Source of the DNA: Pseudevernia furfuracea
Lineage: Eukaryota > Ascomycota > Lecanoromycetes > Lecanorales > Parmeliaceae
Assembly (NCBI GenBank): GCA_022315425.1
Contig: JAIUPT010000014.1
Span: 1 to 64,000 of the forward strand
Length of the DNA: 64,000 bases
Direction of reading: 5' to 3'
Part shown: positions 25,401 to 37,762 of the stretch, piece after piece
How positions within the stretch are numbered: position 1 is the first letter of the stretch
How the letters are laid out: every line of letters begins with the position of its first letter
The notes under the pieces: model-generated
The model's database searches: none
What the model saw: only the letters and a program-made list of their open reading frames with translations
What the model was told of the DNA's origin: nothing
Position numbers and translations under genes: made by a program

Positions 25401-25772
25401 TCCCTCTTCAATTGCAATCAAACTGTATCCAGATGCAGTGGGAAGAATAAGAGATTGCGGAGGCTGTGTGGTAGTGATCTTGGAGGTTCCATTGACGGTG
25501 GTGACAAAGGCCACCCCAACAACGGGTACACTGCTAGATTGGGCAACATAGGTTATTGATGCCGGCCAAACACTGGAACTCGTAGTGGGAGCCCCAAGTA
25601 TAGCTGGAGTGCTGAGCGCTGATGGAAGGCTTAAGCTTGTTGGATTCGTGACAGGACCGGCTGGTATGTAGACTATGCCATTGGTAGACTCTTGGGCTAA
25701 AATTGGTGAAATGACAGCAGCAAGAGTAGAATGGACGCTTGAGAAAGTGAGGAATATAAGGATGAACATCAT
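22433..25772 (-). CDS. Secreted subtilisin-like serine protease (S8 family)
   Basis: Five exons on -: 25772-25195, 25054-24064, 24005-23879, 23815-23318, 23238-22433, giving 999 aa; every phase fits. The start MMFILIFLTFSSVHSTLAA is a signal peptide. A Thr/Ser/Pro-rich N-terminal region follows, then a Cys-containing patch (CLAGPLFCRQSCVDL) and a Gly/Pro/Asp-rich linker. The catalytic triad is split over exons: Asp in YVLDTGIN (about residue 515), His in AHGTC (about 562), and Ser in DGTSGAAAMFAGL (about 730, restored by removing the 79-nt intron). AAGN supplies the oxyanion Asn. The region between linker and Asp resembles a prodomain. The C-terminal extension of about 250 aa is unassigned. 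Probably extracellular proteolysis. Confidence 0.85.
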
Positions 25773-27568
25773 GTTATCAGGCTGGGCAAACAATTGAGTG
25801 AATCAATTCGTCTTAAAGAAAATGTTGTGGATATATATTCGCGCCAATTCCACAGAGACGTAAAGGTGGGAGATGAACACCGCTTTCCGCGAAAAAGTTA
25901 GAATGGCATGTAAAAGGTAGGGGTTTCGAATATTTGAAATGGCATTTCCTCTCCATTCCCATACTAGAGCCGCATGATTCTCCGGGTGTAAATTCCGCCA
26001 ATGAGATGGAATCCACGGAGGGTCAAGTTGGAGATAGTAGAAGTCTATGTTAAGAAGCGGTGCTCTCTCCCGAAGCCGTACACCCATTATTGTGGCTATC
26101 TTCACTTAATCTACACTATCCTCGTTCCGAAGGTCGTGATGACCTTTGAAAAATTTACTGATTTACTGCTTGCATCAACAGTCGATAATTTGAAAAACGG
26201 ATTAGACTTCAGTTGGCAGCTACACCAGTAAGTGACAGAAGTCTGAACCCTGAAATTTTGATCGCCGTGTGAGCTTTCCTTGTAACCAACACAGCCCGCT
26301 TGGTTAGACATAAAATCAACATTATCAAATCTCAGACTGCGATATTAATGACGTTCAAAAAGACTGTAAAACTTTGTGAATCGCTGTCACTTCATGATTT
26401 GTCGAAAGAATAAAGAATCGCACGAAAAGAGCGAGCTCTTTATTAGATGTTCAGGTTCTTGAGTCACCACCACGCGCCAACTCAAACGAAGCTCAGCGCT
26501 CAAGCTCCACTTATTGCTTATCATTTGATGTGTTGGTGGCGATAATAGCCAATCTATGAGAGGCTGGTTTGTCAAAGGCGTTATTCCGGACACATTATTA
26601 CAGCAGTAGATGAATATCCGATGGTTTCATATTATTGAAATTGAGACTCTGTTATAACACACTGACATAACATCCCTTGTCTGTGCCGAATGTCACGCTC
26701 AATAGTAGTTCCCGCCTTTCGTATCACCACAAAATCTTGTCAAAGTTCCCGCCTTTCGTATCACCGCAAAATCTAGTCAAACGCGGCTTTCTGACCGGCG
26801 GTCTGAAAGGTTTGAGCCTGGTGTTCTTTACTGATGCCATTTGGTCCTTGAAGACCGACGAAAGGATGAATCTGGTGTTGAGTCGCGGCACGTTTGTGAG
26901 GTACTGTTGCCGAGCGGGAGCTTAACGTTGATGAGGATTCGTGTACACTTCTCAACAGCCTTGAAGCAGTCTTACCCAATTTAGTTTAGCCACAGATTCT
27001 TCCCCGCCGATTTGTTCCCCGCGCTCTCCTTTTTTTTTATCATCATTCGTTTTAACTAGACTACACGCATTTCGATCTTTATGACTAGGCGCGATAATCC
27101 AGTATAACAGGTGTGATTATGAAGAGAGATTCGGTGCCTTTAATGTTCTCCTCGGAATTCAAGGGCGCTCAGCGTTGAGTCAATCATGACCCTACCACGG
27201 GCAAACGGAGAACTGGGAATACCCATTACCGAAATACGGACATCTCATGCGGGTCTTCAAGATTGAAATTCCGCACTGAACGGTCCTTCGTGCGGTAACA
27301 TGCAGGTCCTGTTGGGCTTGATGGGGATTCCTCGGTCAAGCGTGTCATTCGATACAAGCGCAGCTTGTGGACCTTCTATCCTAGATGCAGCTAATCTTGA
27401 GGAGTCGATGGTGCGATCACTGCATGCTTCATATCCTTTCCCACATCATGCAATATACAATTTCCTCCGCGCTGTTAGTTCAATACATAGATCAGAACAT
27501 CTGCGCTCCTGTCCCTTTGCTTTCATTCTCGAGCAGCCTTCGGTTACTATCCACGTCTTCCAGTTATC
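25773..27568. other. Intergenic, no gene recognised
   Basis: 1.8 kb with scattered short ORFs and no recognisable product. Includes the 37-bp tandem duplication at 26708-26781. Confidence 0.5.
26708..26781. repeat. 37-bp tandem duplication (two units)
   Basis: The unit starting GTTCCCGCCTTTCGTATCAC occurs at 26708 and again at 26745, with two substitutions over the unit. Confidence 0.85.
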
Positions 27569-29754
27569 ATGAAGTCTGTATACCTTCTCCCTCTTAGTGC
27601 TCTTGTTGCTACACTCGCCCATTCTGTGACCATCTCGGATTCTCGCAGTGCGCGGTATGCGTGGCACTCTGCGTCTCCTTTTTGTCCCGCTGTTAACGAT
27701 GTATATGTATAGCAAACATGCATCTATGACACCGCGGCCGAGACAGGGAGCAGTGCGATGACCTCAATTTCATCTGTAAATCGTCAGCATTCCTAGGCGC
27801 AGTTGGACGTGCGAAGCCAAAACGTGCAGTCCATCAGACCTCGGCCGTACGTCGCGCCACTCTACTTTTTTCATAGAGAGGCTACGAAAATGAAAGCGAT
27901 TGGTACGAACCTACATGCATCTTCACGCTTTTCATCCAGATCTGCGGGCCTGTTGGGAGGACAACCGCCCTCGATCTAGGAAATCTTTCAAGCTGCGCTG
28001 CGATTTTCCTACTCCCCTACAATGCTTTTTCTTATTACTAAATCTTGACAGCAACCAAGTTTAGCCATTGCTACAGCTGAGAGTGGCTGCTTCACCACCA
28101 ATTGGCCATGTATTTGCGCAAGCCCGGCCTACACCGTTGTTGCGGCTGAGTATGACGAGCAGTACTGTAGCTCAGCTAATCGCCAAGGTAAACCAATGTT
28201 CTTCAAGCAATCATGCTAGGCTCGGAAAAAACGAAACAAGATCTCATCTTACCTCCTTGACACCGTTGCTGACTCGTATATTATTTGTGCAGCCATTCTT
28301 GACTATACCAGTGTTGCTTGCGCGACTGTTGATAGTCAGATTCTGCCGCCTACCCCGAATGCTCTAAGTGGGCGCCCCTCGAGTGCCTCTTCTTCTCCAG
28401 TGCCAACGAGCTTCGCCCAAAATGGTTATGGCTTTACAGCGCCGAAAGTCTGCTAATCTCCCACATACAGCCGTCACATCGCTACAACATTGTCTTACAT
28501 GATGCAATACACATGATTGCTCTGTCCACCTGGCCTCTTCAACGGCAACTCAAACAGTGTGCTATATGCAAGAGCTCTTACAACATACCAAATGCTCGCT
28601 ACTGATTTGCGCCACAGCCACCGTGCGTAGATGCGGCCCTCTTACAGAGTGGTTACCAGCCGTGCGACTGAGAATGCATTTGCGTCAACTCTGCTTTCGT
28701 TGAAGGTGAAGCGGCTTTCTGCAAACTTCAATCTGTAGTGTGGGCGATCAGTATAGTAGCCGTACATTGATCTGACTATCCTTGAAATCATAATCTGACT
28801 GAAAAACGAACTCTCAGCATCACCAATGCACAGTGCTCGGCTATTGGAGAAGCGCTCGTTCCGGGCGCTAGTACGACCTTCTCCGGCTAGCTCATGGGAT
28901 TCTAGTGTGCTGACAGATTGCAGCAAGAGTGTATATACAACGCCGCCTCAGTTGCGGGCTTTGATATCCACAACCTGACCTGCATTTGCACCAACGAAGT
29001 TTTCTTGTCATACGTCGCCACCAGCGAAACAGGAGCCTGTACAGCAGATCAGTTGCAAGGTGCATCCTTCTAGATTATCGAGATCCGTTTTTTTGCCAGC
29101 CCACTTAGCTCTCCTACAGGAACCAATGCCTACGCCGACACCCTTTGCATCCCCGTTCCTGAACAGAAACTTAGCTACCCAAGTGGCTCCATCCTCAATT
29201 CTTATCTGGCTGAAGCAACTTACTCGGCCCCTAATCCACCCACGATAACCAACGCGCCGAACGATATCTCTGTGCCTCCAATCTGTGCCGTAAGCTTTCG
29301 AGGTGCATTTCTCTGTCAGCTATGCTAAATTCTCAATACAGCAGTCTTGTGTATATAGCGCTGCGGCGGTGGCTAACTGCAGTAGTGTTCATGACCTGAC
29401 GTGCATTTGCAAAAATTCCAGCTACCTTGTCAGCCGTCGGGGAATGCGATCAGGCTAATTGTGATGAATCTGAGCTCGCAGGTAAACCATCTCTTCCCTA
29501 CGGAGAACCATGCGTTTTCTCCTTTACTAAAGTCCGAGCGTCTGGCGAAATAATCACTGATAAGCGCTGCAAATATCTTAGCTGGTAATGAAAAGCTTTG
29601 TGCACCAGTGGGGGGCGTCACGGCGTCCTTCACTGTGAACTCTTCCCCCACTAGCTCGACGAGTGGATCTCCGGTAGATCCGACGTCTTTCACGGGTGAA
29701 GCGACCGTGATGGGAGCTTGTGTATTAGATTATGTGGTAGGAGCAGTGATGTGA
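27569..29754 (+). pseudogene. Decayed multi-module CFEM-type secreted protein
   Basis: A signal-like start, MKSVYLLPLSALVATLAHS, lies at 27569. It is followed by at least five spaced modules with the pattern C..(Y)xxA...(G)CxxxDLxCICxN. Examples: CDDLNFICKSSAFLGAV (about 27755-27800); NWPCICASPAY (about 28105); CDxECICVNSAFVEG (28663-28700, with TGA at 28669); NLTCICTNEVFLSYV (28966-29010); and DLTCICKNSSYL (29393-29430). A Ser/Thr-rich tail ends at 29752-29754. Modules are in different frames and carry stops or slips, for example one near 29430. Some GT-AG introns may join modules, but not all defects can be spliced away. CFEM proteins are extracellular or GPI-anchored and some bind haem. 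Called a pseudogene with moderate confidence. Confidence 0.6.
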
Positions 29755-30690
29755 TGTGGCTCGGTTTGACTATGTAGTGTAAGGGAGCTATAGTGAGCCG
29801 GGTGGAATGATGCGACTCCCCAATAAAGTCTTATAGATACGCGCAGGTGATGAGGGAGCCTTCAAAATTCCTCCTTTCGCAGTTCTACTCAATTCTTGAT
29901 CATAGATCAAGCTCGTGCGAGCATAAAGCTATCTTCTACGTCTAGGTAGACAAGTCATTCTTCGCGAGGGTTGCACTTGGATGTCCTTGAATCATGTCAA
30001 GCTTGCGGTATCTTTTTCCTTGAAAGTTTGACATGCAAATGCGCGCAAAATTGTGTTAGTATCACCAGCTTTGTGGGAACTGAAGCCGCCGCTGCAGCCA
30101 AACAGCTTCGATGGTGGATACCTGAGCCGAAAGTGGTCGAGAGTAAATCGCCGAAAAATCCCGCATCAAAAGCGGTAAGCGGACCGCTCCACGAATCCCA
30201 GAGTGGCCTCTTAATTTGCATGGCTCCAAGGGGCGATCTTTCCAAAGTCGAGCGGTCTTTGCGACATGCAGCCAGCTACTGTTTTTGACCAGTAGCCTAC
30301 AATATTGTAACGTATATCATTCAACGTAACCCTATGGCAATTTCCAAAGCAACTAAGACATAGTCGGAGGTGTCTTTCACCTACTTAAGGATGCAGATCA
30401 ACTGTTCTCGCCACGCTGTCCAACATGCCTAATTGCGGCCTCAGCTCCTGCTGTACAGGTCCGTTCATCGGTCGATAATGGAAGACAAGGAATCAGTTCC
30501 ACACGCAAGGCAGAGCTGATCAACTCCGCTGTACGCGCCATATGTTTTGTTCGGATGAGACGGGGATCGGCATTTGGGATATAAGCCTCTTATTCGTGGC
30601 ATTTTGTAGAGTGTTTTCCTCTTCAAAGCCTCGTTAGCCCCTTCAAGTTCCTGGCGTCCGTGGGTTTCTTTCCTTTCCAGTGAATGGGGC
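29755..30690. other. Intergenic with possible CFEM debris
   Basis: No intact gene. An ORF at 29971-30288 contains SCQACGIFFLESLTCKCAQN, faintly like one more CFEM module; too weak to annotate as a gene. Confidence 0.4.
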
Positions 30691-33486
30691 ATGATGGGTC
30701 AACTCTTCACTACCCATCTTATGCTCTTCGTTGCCTTTAGATCTCTATGCGTCTCAACTGAAAGCCTTCCAATGCCAGCCCAGAATTCTTTAAGCGACGC
30801 TACGTCACAGTTCGAGTCAACAACACGACAACTAAACCTAGAACTAGCGGACCACAGCTATGCGGCGTCTGTGGTGTTGGCGGACCTAACGTCGACATGT
30901 ACTACTGGCCGCATTCCAGAGCCAATACCTCATGTCTAAGCATTATTAATCCTACTGCCAGCCCGCGTATGACTGACGCCACCACGGCGTGTGGCGAGAC
31001 TTATTGGGGCTACACGAATAAAAACCCGCCCTATAACATATTTCAGACGATGCAATTAACATATATTAATGGCGTTATATTCAAGATGCCTTTGACTGAT
31101 CCATGGGCGGACACGGAAAAAAATATTTTTCAACCTTGTACGTTGATGGGGCCTATAGGGAAGAGGTCTCATGCGACACGAACGCCAGTTTTCATGGAAC
31201 CTCGTGCCATATTCAAAGGATCTGGAGGGTCACCTCTTGGCAAAGATTCTTTTCTTGCTGAAAACGACACTTTTGTTGAAAGTACTTTTATATACAATGG
31301 TCACACATTGTAAGTTTTCGTCAGAAAGAACATCTACTTGGCGTGCTAACAGAGGCAAACAGAACTTCACCATCTATATACGTAGACTTTTACGGTCTTA
31401 CAGCAAGCGATCTATGTGACACGCTAAGTGACGGCCTCAACGGCGCTGTCACGTCCACGCCAATCGTATTTGCACCAGGAGAGCTATCGACCTTCGCCGG
31501 ACCTCTGAACGCGTGGTTATATGGGATGCAGCCTGACCTAAGAGACAAAATCGTCCCTTACAATTTCGCTGACTTACCCTGTCCTCCATATGAGACGATG
31601 GTAACCGCGTAGCCTGCTTAGAAGCCAGTTTGATGACTGGTATCGACCATAGACTGACCAATGGTACAAACCTGAGCTTGGAGAGCCATATCGTTCCATC
31701 ATTGCCTTTCTACCGAAGGTCTTCAACGTCGACCCTATGTGGAAGAGCTGCACCACTGCATTTCTCACTGGTTTGGACCCCCCGATAGCCCTGCATCCGG
31801 CCACAGCTCTAGGCCCATTGGTGACTTCAGCAGCCGATGCCAAACCCAACCCTGCCAAAGCGAAGCCAAGTCCAAGCGCCGAGAACTTACCTGAGAAGAC
31901 CGCCAAACCTGCAGCTTAGCAGGTTCCACCAACGACGAACACAGCAGTGTCCAGTGCTGCCAACAGTGGTCCCGTCCAAATGCAATTGACCCTGGCACAT
32001 CTAATGGTAATAGCAACCCAGACAATGCTAACGAGGATAGCATTTCAGCGAGCGGAGAGATGGAAATTCCATCGGAAGGCGATGCTGCAATTCCCGCGTT
32101 GCAAACAGCCCCGCAAGCTCAACCTGCCACCGACAAGGGAAGCAGTAGACCACCTGAACATGTACTACCGAAAGAAGACATCGGCTCCCAAAGCCATCCA
32201 GCAAAAGTGGACAATTCAAATGGAGACAGCGATCCTAGCTTGAGGCCCGATCTTTTAAGCGCTGTGTTCCCCAGCAACCCCGTCCAATAGCGACCGCAGG
32301 CGGTGAACCAATAGTGGGGATCCCTCAACAGCTTTCATTGAAGGAAAATCATCAGAATAGTCCGGACTTCTACGGTGGTAGAGGCTTTGACAGCCCCGAT
32401 GATAATAACGACGATCAACAAAAGACAGGGATATTGGATCCTCCCAACAACCACCCCGAGGTTTTGGACTCTCAGACTAAGCATAGTGCTGCTAGAGAAA
32501 TATTCATCAGTATCGATCTAGCGGGAATATCCGCGCCCTTTACTATAACGATGGATGGACACGTAATTCTGTTGAGATATGTATATAGTGTCAATTTAGC
32601 TGTTTTCAGTAATTACCTTTCCAATAGGTTATGAGCCCGAGTGGTCGAGTGGGAACGATTCCGGAAAAATCCCGGACATTTCCGCCTCGGCAAGATCCAA
32701 GGTCGATGGTTTGAGCCTGGCTATGACATGCGCGAGCCAACTTGTCACTGCGCCGCGCCCAAAAGCTGGCTTAACTATCGCACACTTCCGCTCTTCTCTC
32801 GATTCCATTCAAGGGTCGTGTTGAAACATGAATATCAGCTCGATTAAGCTCTTTCGAGTAATTACCTTTTTAACATATTCAGGCTCTACCTTCTCCGAGT
32901 GCTATTCTAGTCGATGAAGAATCCGTCACTCTAAGGCAAGGCTTCAATGTTGTCTCCGGCAGACGGATTGGTCTGCAACAAGATGAGAGCCTCGTTCTCG
33001 ATACATCGACCGTCCAAGCTTCCCACATACAGCTCCCTCCTCACCGTTGGCGCTCCAATTCTGACTGCAAGTGACGGTTTGTCCAATCAAGCCACGTATC
33101 CCACACACGGACCTCAAGTCTACCGCATTGGCGCTGCTAGAATAAACAGCCGGCGGTCCACCAATAACCTATGCTAGAACGGAAAATACAAGCGATCAGT
33201 GACGGTGCCGTCGTCGTCGGATATATGACATACCGTGCATTACCAACCGCAGCGGCGGTGGAGTCAGCCGGCGGAGCAGGCTACCCTGTCATCTCAGATT
33301 TCCTCGGTTCGGAACGCGATTAGTAGCCCAGGGGGGGCTGGTGGTGCAGGTGATTCGACGGGATCGAAAAGCGAGGACGCTAGGAACACGAGCTTAGCCA
33401 GTGTGGTGGTGCCATTCCATGGTAGCGGGACAAAGGAGAAAGGGCGAGTTGGAGTCTGCTTTGTTGGCGTAATACCGACTGGTTAA
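30691..33486 (+). pseudogene. Decayed large secreted/surface protein gene
   Basis: Starts with a possible signal peptide (MMGQLFTTHLMLFVAF). A Cys/Gly-rich domain follows (CGVCGVGGPNVDMYYWP, then TSCLSIINPT). After an intron near 31312-31370 it continues YVDFYGLTASDLCDTLSD and STPIVFAPGELSTFAGP. A second intron (GTAACC...CATAG, about 31601-31655) leads to TDQWYKPELGEPYRSIIAF and VFNVDPMWKSCTTAFLTGL. Coding quality then fails: a TAG at 31917, where upstream and downstream sense continue in frame (PAA*QVPPTTNT), then at least one frame shift within a Ser/Pro/Asn-rich linker. Later fragments (SVTLRQGFNVVSG, ISDGAVVVGY) recall the repeats of the 37.8-40.4 kb protein. Family not identified. Confidence 0.6.
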
Positions 33487-34294
33487 ATCAGATAATTCCT
33501 AATCACTTTGTTGATATGCATACGAGATTTTGGAGACTGGGTAATGTTAATGTTTTAAGTTCAACTACTCTACCTAGAGGTCCAAATGAATGACTCGGTC
33601 TTGATGCTCGAAAAAAAAACATAGTAGTCTACATACGAAGAATGGACCTCATGGCTGTCTATATCTGTAAAGTAATTGCGCATGATTTTTTATAGGACTT
33701 GATGCTGCAAACCTGGCCTATACATAGCCTAGAATACAAAACTCCCGGAAACCACGGGGACAACTTTAGGGATCCAAGCAGAGGGCAGCACTTCTAAGGC
33801 TCTACTACTAAAAGGTCTTTTCTGCGTGCCGTATCGAGTTTGTGGGTAGAGTAAACATTACAATCGATTCTGACGGGTTGAACGCCGGGTTCAATATATC
33901 TAGACCTGCTGATATGAAGGCGACTCAAACACCAATACGAGCGGTCTCAAGAGACTAGGTCCCGCAGAAGACTAGAAATGGGACGAGAGAAGGACAATTA
34001 CGCTGATGCGGACCAGACTCAGCATGATAGAAGCGCCTTGATTTGGAACTAGTTGACAGTCCTCAAGCCTCCCTTTTGACTGGTTAGGCTAAAGTCTTGA
34101 TGGTACTCTATGGCCGGAATCTCCTCTAATGATGGCTGTGGTGTTCATCAAAACCGGCATGATAAGGAGACACGGCCGTTCTCCTAAGGATACATTATCT
34201 CCTTTCCGATAATTGGGATAGAGTACCACAAAGGAACCCAGCAGCAAATCAAACGATCGTAAAGACAAACATCAATGCTACACAGCTAGCACTG
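33487..34294. other. Intergenic, no gene recognised
   Basis: Nothing convincing seen; it separates the broken surface-protein gene from the convergent SMP-30-like gene. Confidence 0.5.
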
Positions 34295-35518
34295 TTATTG
34301 CGTCCCCGTCCGGGCGCTCGTCACGTTTTGCCCCAACTGCAAAACATACAACCGGTCCACAGCCAAGATTACCAGCTTATCACCTGCAATCGCGAAATTG
34401 GCCAGCGGACTTCCCTTCCTGTCCTGCAGCGCTTCCGCATTGAATACACCCAACACCTTGCCCGTCGGACTCCTCACCACGATGCCATCGAACTCACCGG
34501 TCCACACCCGGCCATAGTCGTCAATGTGCAGGCCATCTGCATAACTGCGAACGGTGCCAACCAGCCTTTTGTTCACCGGGAAGCATTCGTCGTCCAAAGT
34601 GAAGCGATAGATGACCGAGGACCCGAAGCTGATTCCCGCGCCGCCGCCGAGACTGAAGGGGGCGGCGTCGCCGGTCACGAAGAGATATTTCCCGGTCGCA
34701 TCGGAGCGGACGCCGTTGGGCTCGACGATGTCGGAGCGCGAGATGACGCCCTGAAGTGAATTCGTGTGTGGAGAGAAGCGGAAGACGGCATCAGATAAGG
34801 AAGTGCCGGCGAAACCATTTTCGCCGAGAATTCCAAGATCGAGGGTCGAAAAGAAGAGGTTTGGCTGAGATGGCTCAGCACCGCATCTCACCCACGTAAG
34901 ATCGTCCACGCTTTCGAGTGCCTCGCCGAACCAGCTGTTGAGGATGGGAGTTACTTCGTATGTAGCCGTGTCGACGGCATAGATGCCTGGTGCGCCATTG
35001 GGTACCGATTGGTTGCCTACAACTGTAAAGTACATTTTTCCTTGAAAATAGTATCCACCATTGGGGTTGATATTGCGGAGGCCGGGGATGTCCGGAGTCG
35101 TGATCTCATTGGTATTCAGGTTGAGAATGGAGACATATGAGGGAGGAGAGGTGATTTCGCTTACGAACCAGACTTGGTTCGTGTCATAGTCCCACGCGCC
35201 CGCTTCGTAAGCGAAGTCAGTGGAACGCATTTGGACGAGCTGAATCTCCGGCGTCTCTCCGCCCAAAATGTCATAAAACTCCTTATCAAGGGCATAGTAG
35301 GTTGCATTTTGAGCAATCTTGAACAGGGAGTTTATAGAGGCATTGGCGGTAATTGTGTTGATATAGTTGGTGCTGAAATTACCGTCTACCGATTGCGGAC
35401 CTTGGAAGGGGGCGGGGAGTAGATATGTATACTCGGATGGGATCAATACACCCGTGGCATTCTCACTCAATCCTGGAGTTAGGGAGGCAAAGAGCGCGAG
35501 AAGGAGTAAGAAACGCAT
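34295..35518 (-). CDS. Secreted SMP-30/gluconolactonase-like protein
   Basis: Intronless, 407 aa. Signal peptide MRFLLLLALFASLTPGLS. The body shows the six-bladed beta-propeller pattern of the SMP-30/LRE family: PEIQLVQMRSTDFAYEAGAW, then NQVWFVSE, YFQGKMYF, EALESVDDLTWV, EPNGVRSDATGKYLFVTGD, and the signature-like DGLHIDDYGRVWTGEFDGI. The family hydrolyses lactones or phosphotriesters using a bound divalent metal. Here the conserved acidic/Asn positions (E in YEAG, N in PNGVRSD, D in ADGLHID) are present. It probably acts outside the cell on sugar or aromatic lactones. Substrate unknown. Confidence 0.85.
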   Translation of the reverse strand: MRFLLLLALFASLTPGLSENATGVLIPSEYTYLLPAPFQGPQSVDGNFSTNYINTITANASINSLFKIAQNATYYALDKEFYDILGGETPEIQLVQMRSTDFAYEAGAWDYDTNQVWFVSEITSPPSYVSILNLNTNEITTPDIPGLRNINPNGGYYFQGKMYFTVVGNQSVPNGAPGIYAVDTATYEVTPILNSWFGEALESVDDLTWVRCGAEPSQPNLFFSTLDLGILGENGFAGTSLSDAVFRFSPHTNSLQGVISRSDIVEPNGVRSDATGKYLFVTGDAAPFSLGGGAGISFGSSVIYRFTLDDECFPVNKRLVGTVRSYADGLHIDDYGRVWTGEFDGIVVRSPTGKVLGVFNAEALQDRKGSPLANFAIAGDKLVILAVDRLYVLQLGQNVTSARTGTQ

Positions 35519-37762
35519 CTTAAAACTGTTCGTGTATCACGATGCTAGCACAGGCACTTTAAGACTTCAGAAGATACTAACTTAAGCGCTTGATTGCTGA
35601 CGTCGCAACATATTTGGGAGAGAAAGATGTTTTGTAGTCTGGGATGTAGGCAGATGTTCGGTCCTCGGGATCTGATTTATGTGGAAGGCCGGGGTTCCTA
35701 TAAATTAGGAGGCAGTGAGAATAGATGACAGGCAAGACTCGGTAAATGTTTAGGTTCACTACTAATGCGCCTGGTGCATCAAGGATATGCTCGCACTGAA
35801 TCGACATGGAAAAGTGTTAGGCGTGCCAAGCCTTGCCAGCGATGCACTGTGGCGGAACCTTTTTCTGCTCTTTCGTTCGTTCATTGTTTTGCCCTCCGGC
35901 TACTCCGACTTCCCCTTGTCGCTGGTCGAATATGTAGCTGAAATTGTTATTTGAAAATGGCGATGACCGTAAAGAGGAATCCCGGGGTCCCAAGGAAGAG
36001 TTTAAACAGTGGGATTGTGGTCGTTCGATATGCATGGTCATGGGCGGTATGCGATATGCGATAGCCACACCCCACTTGGCAATTGCACTAAGGAATGCAG
36101 GTTCGCTATGACAGTAATTACTGCTAGGTAGTAGCTATAATTACCATGTAAGTACCGATCATATGGATGCTCTGACTGTCATGGATTAACAACATATGCC
36201 TCGGTGTTCATGAAGATGGAGGGATATGAGCTATACAGTTGTATTGCTTTTTTCAATTGAAGAGCAAGGTATCACAAAATTCCAGTTGATGATATGTAGA
36301 GTAGGTAGTAAGATGTTCTCAAAATGTGTGACACTTTTAACCCCCAATATTTGCCCGCACGAGCGTCAAGAGGGAAAAGTCTATTTATTCTTCTTCAGGA
36401 ATACTTTAGAAGCCTGTCCCCAAAATCCAAAGTTGGCGGGGGCTAGCCACCTGGCTATTTTACCCGGGCCGAAATGTGCATCGGGAGCTGCCCAAGATCC
36501 ACGAAAAACGTGAGGCCCCCTCGCCCTCCTGGGGGGCCACTCATTAATGCCAGCGAATGCGCATTGCGCGCATCAGATTCGGGGCGAAAAGCTCGAAGTT
36601 GTGATCCTGCGCAGGTACCTGATGTACGAGTACTCGTGCCGATGTGCCTAGGCTTTCGGGGGCACGGGGCATGCCGTGGCGGGGTTTGGCGCGGGCCAGC
36701 CCCCTGCGCTAGGGGCTAGCTCCAGGCCCATCTGCGGGTTCCCCACCTTGCTAAAGCAAATAATCATCACCAATCATCGACTCCCCTCTCTTCATTAGTA
36801 CTAGTCTCTATTACTTTCAGAGCCTTAGCATTCTTTTGTCGCCTACATCTGTATATAGCTATCACTCCACTCAAGGTCTACATCGAATGGATGGGAACGG
36901 AAATGTGCCTCTATTCGCTTGCTAGCCCGAGCGTTGGGACCGCCAGACCACGAATACACATAGCCTCGGGAGGTTTTTATATATCTACGTCCAAAGATCC
37001 AACCGCTTAGGCACCGGGTTCTTTGCATGAAAAGTGATTACTCGGACATCCACCATTTGGAAGAAATGCTCATCGCGTTCGAGGCTACCCACCTTAGCAA
37101 ACCCATTCATCGTCAACGTGCTCAACGTCTTCGTGAAACACAGGCCTAAGACACGGGCTGATGTTGCCGTTCATGCATAGCGGGTCGGGGACTTCGCAGG
37201 AGGACGGAACAATGGTATTGAAACTCAGCAGGCTTTACTAGGGTGACTGTATATATATATATTCGAGTCATAACCTGCTAGCGGATTCAAGATTCCATCC
37301 CAGCATGCCGCGAATTTCGAGAAGTCACTGAAGGCGATCTTTAGAGGCCTTCACAAAAGGGAGTGCTCAGCTCTTGTTTATGGCAAAGCATTTGGGCCAG
37401 ACGAGCCCACACATGAGTTTCTTGATTTAGGACGTTCTGAAGGAAATATAAAAGAGGTCGTGATTACTTTTTTGAGCGGCAACCCTCTGCAAAAGCTTTG
37501 TCCGAGGGGTTACAAGCAGCCTTTTGTTTCTTTTTTCAAAGATCTCATTCATCTCATGACATTGACAGCTGCCGTGGGTGAAGTAAAACATTTCATAACC
37601 CAAAGCTTTTGGCGTTCTCGCCCTTCTTAGATGTCGTAGCATTTCCAGGGTGGCTGTGCGATCTAAAGGTAAAGAGACGGCAAAGCCTCTGGTAGATTTC
37701 CTTACGCGATCTAAGATTTGAAAGGTATGTACAAACCGAGGGAGACGTGGTTATGATCTTTC
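35519..37762. other. Intergenic, includes a GC-rich patch
   Basis: No recognisable gene in 2.2 kb. 36450-36730 is distinctly GC-rich with short palindromes (GAATGCGCATTGCGCGCAT, GTACGAGTACTCGTGC), unlike its AT-rich neighbours; it resembles a promoter or CpG-rich remnant. Confidence 0.45.
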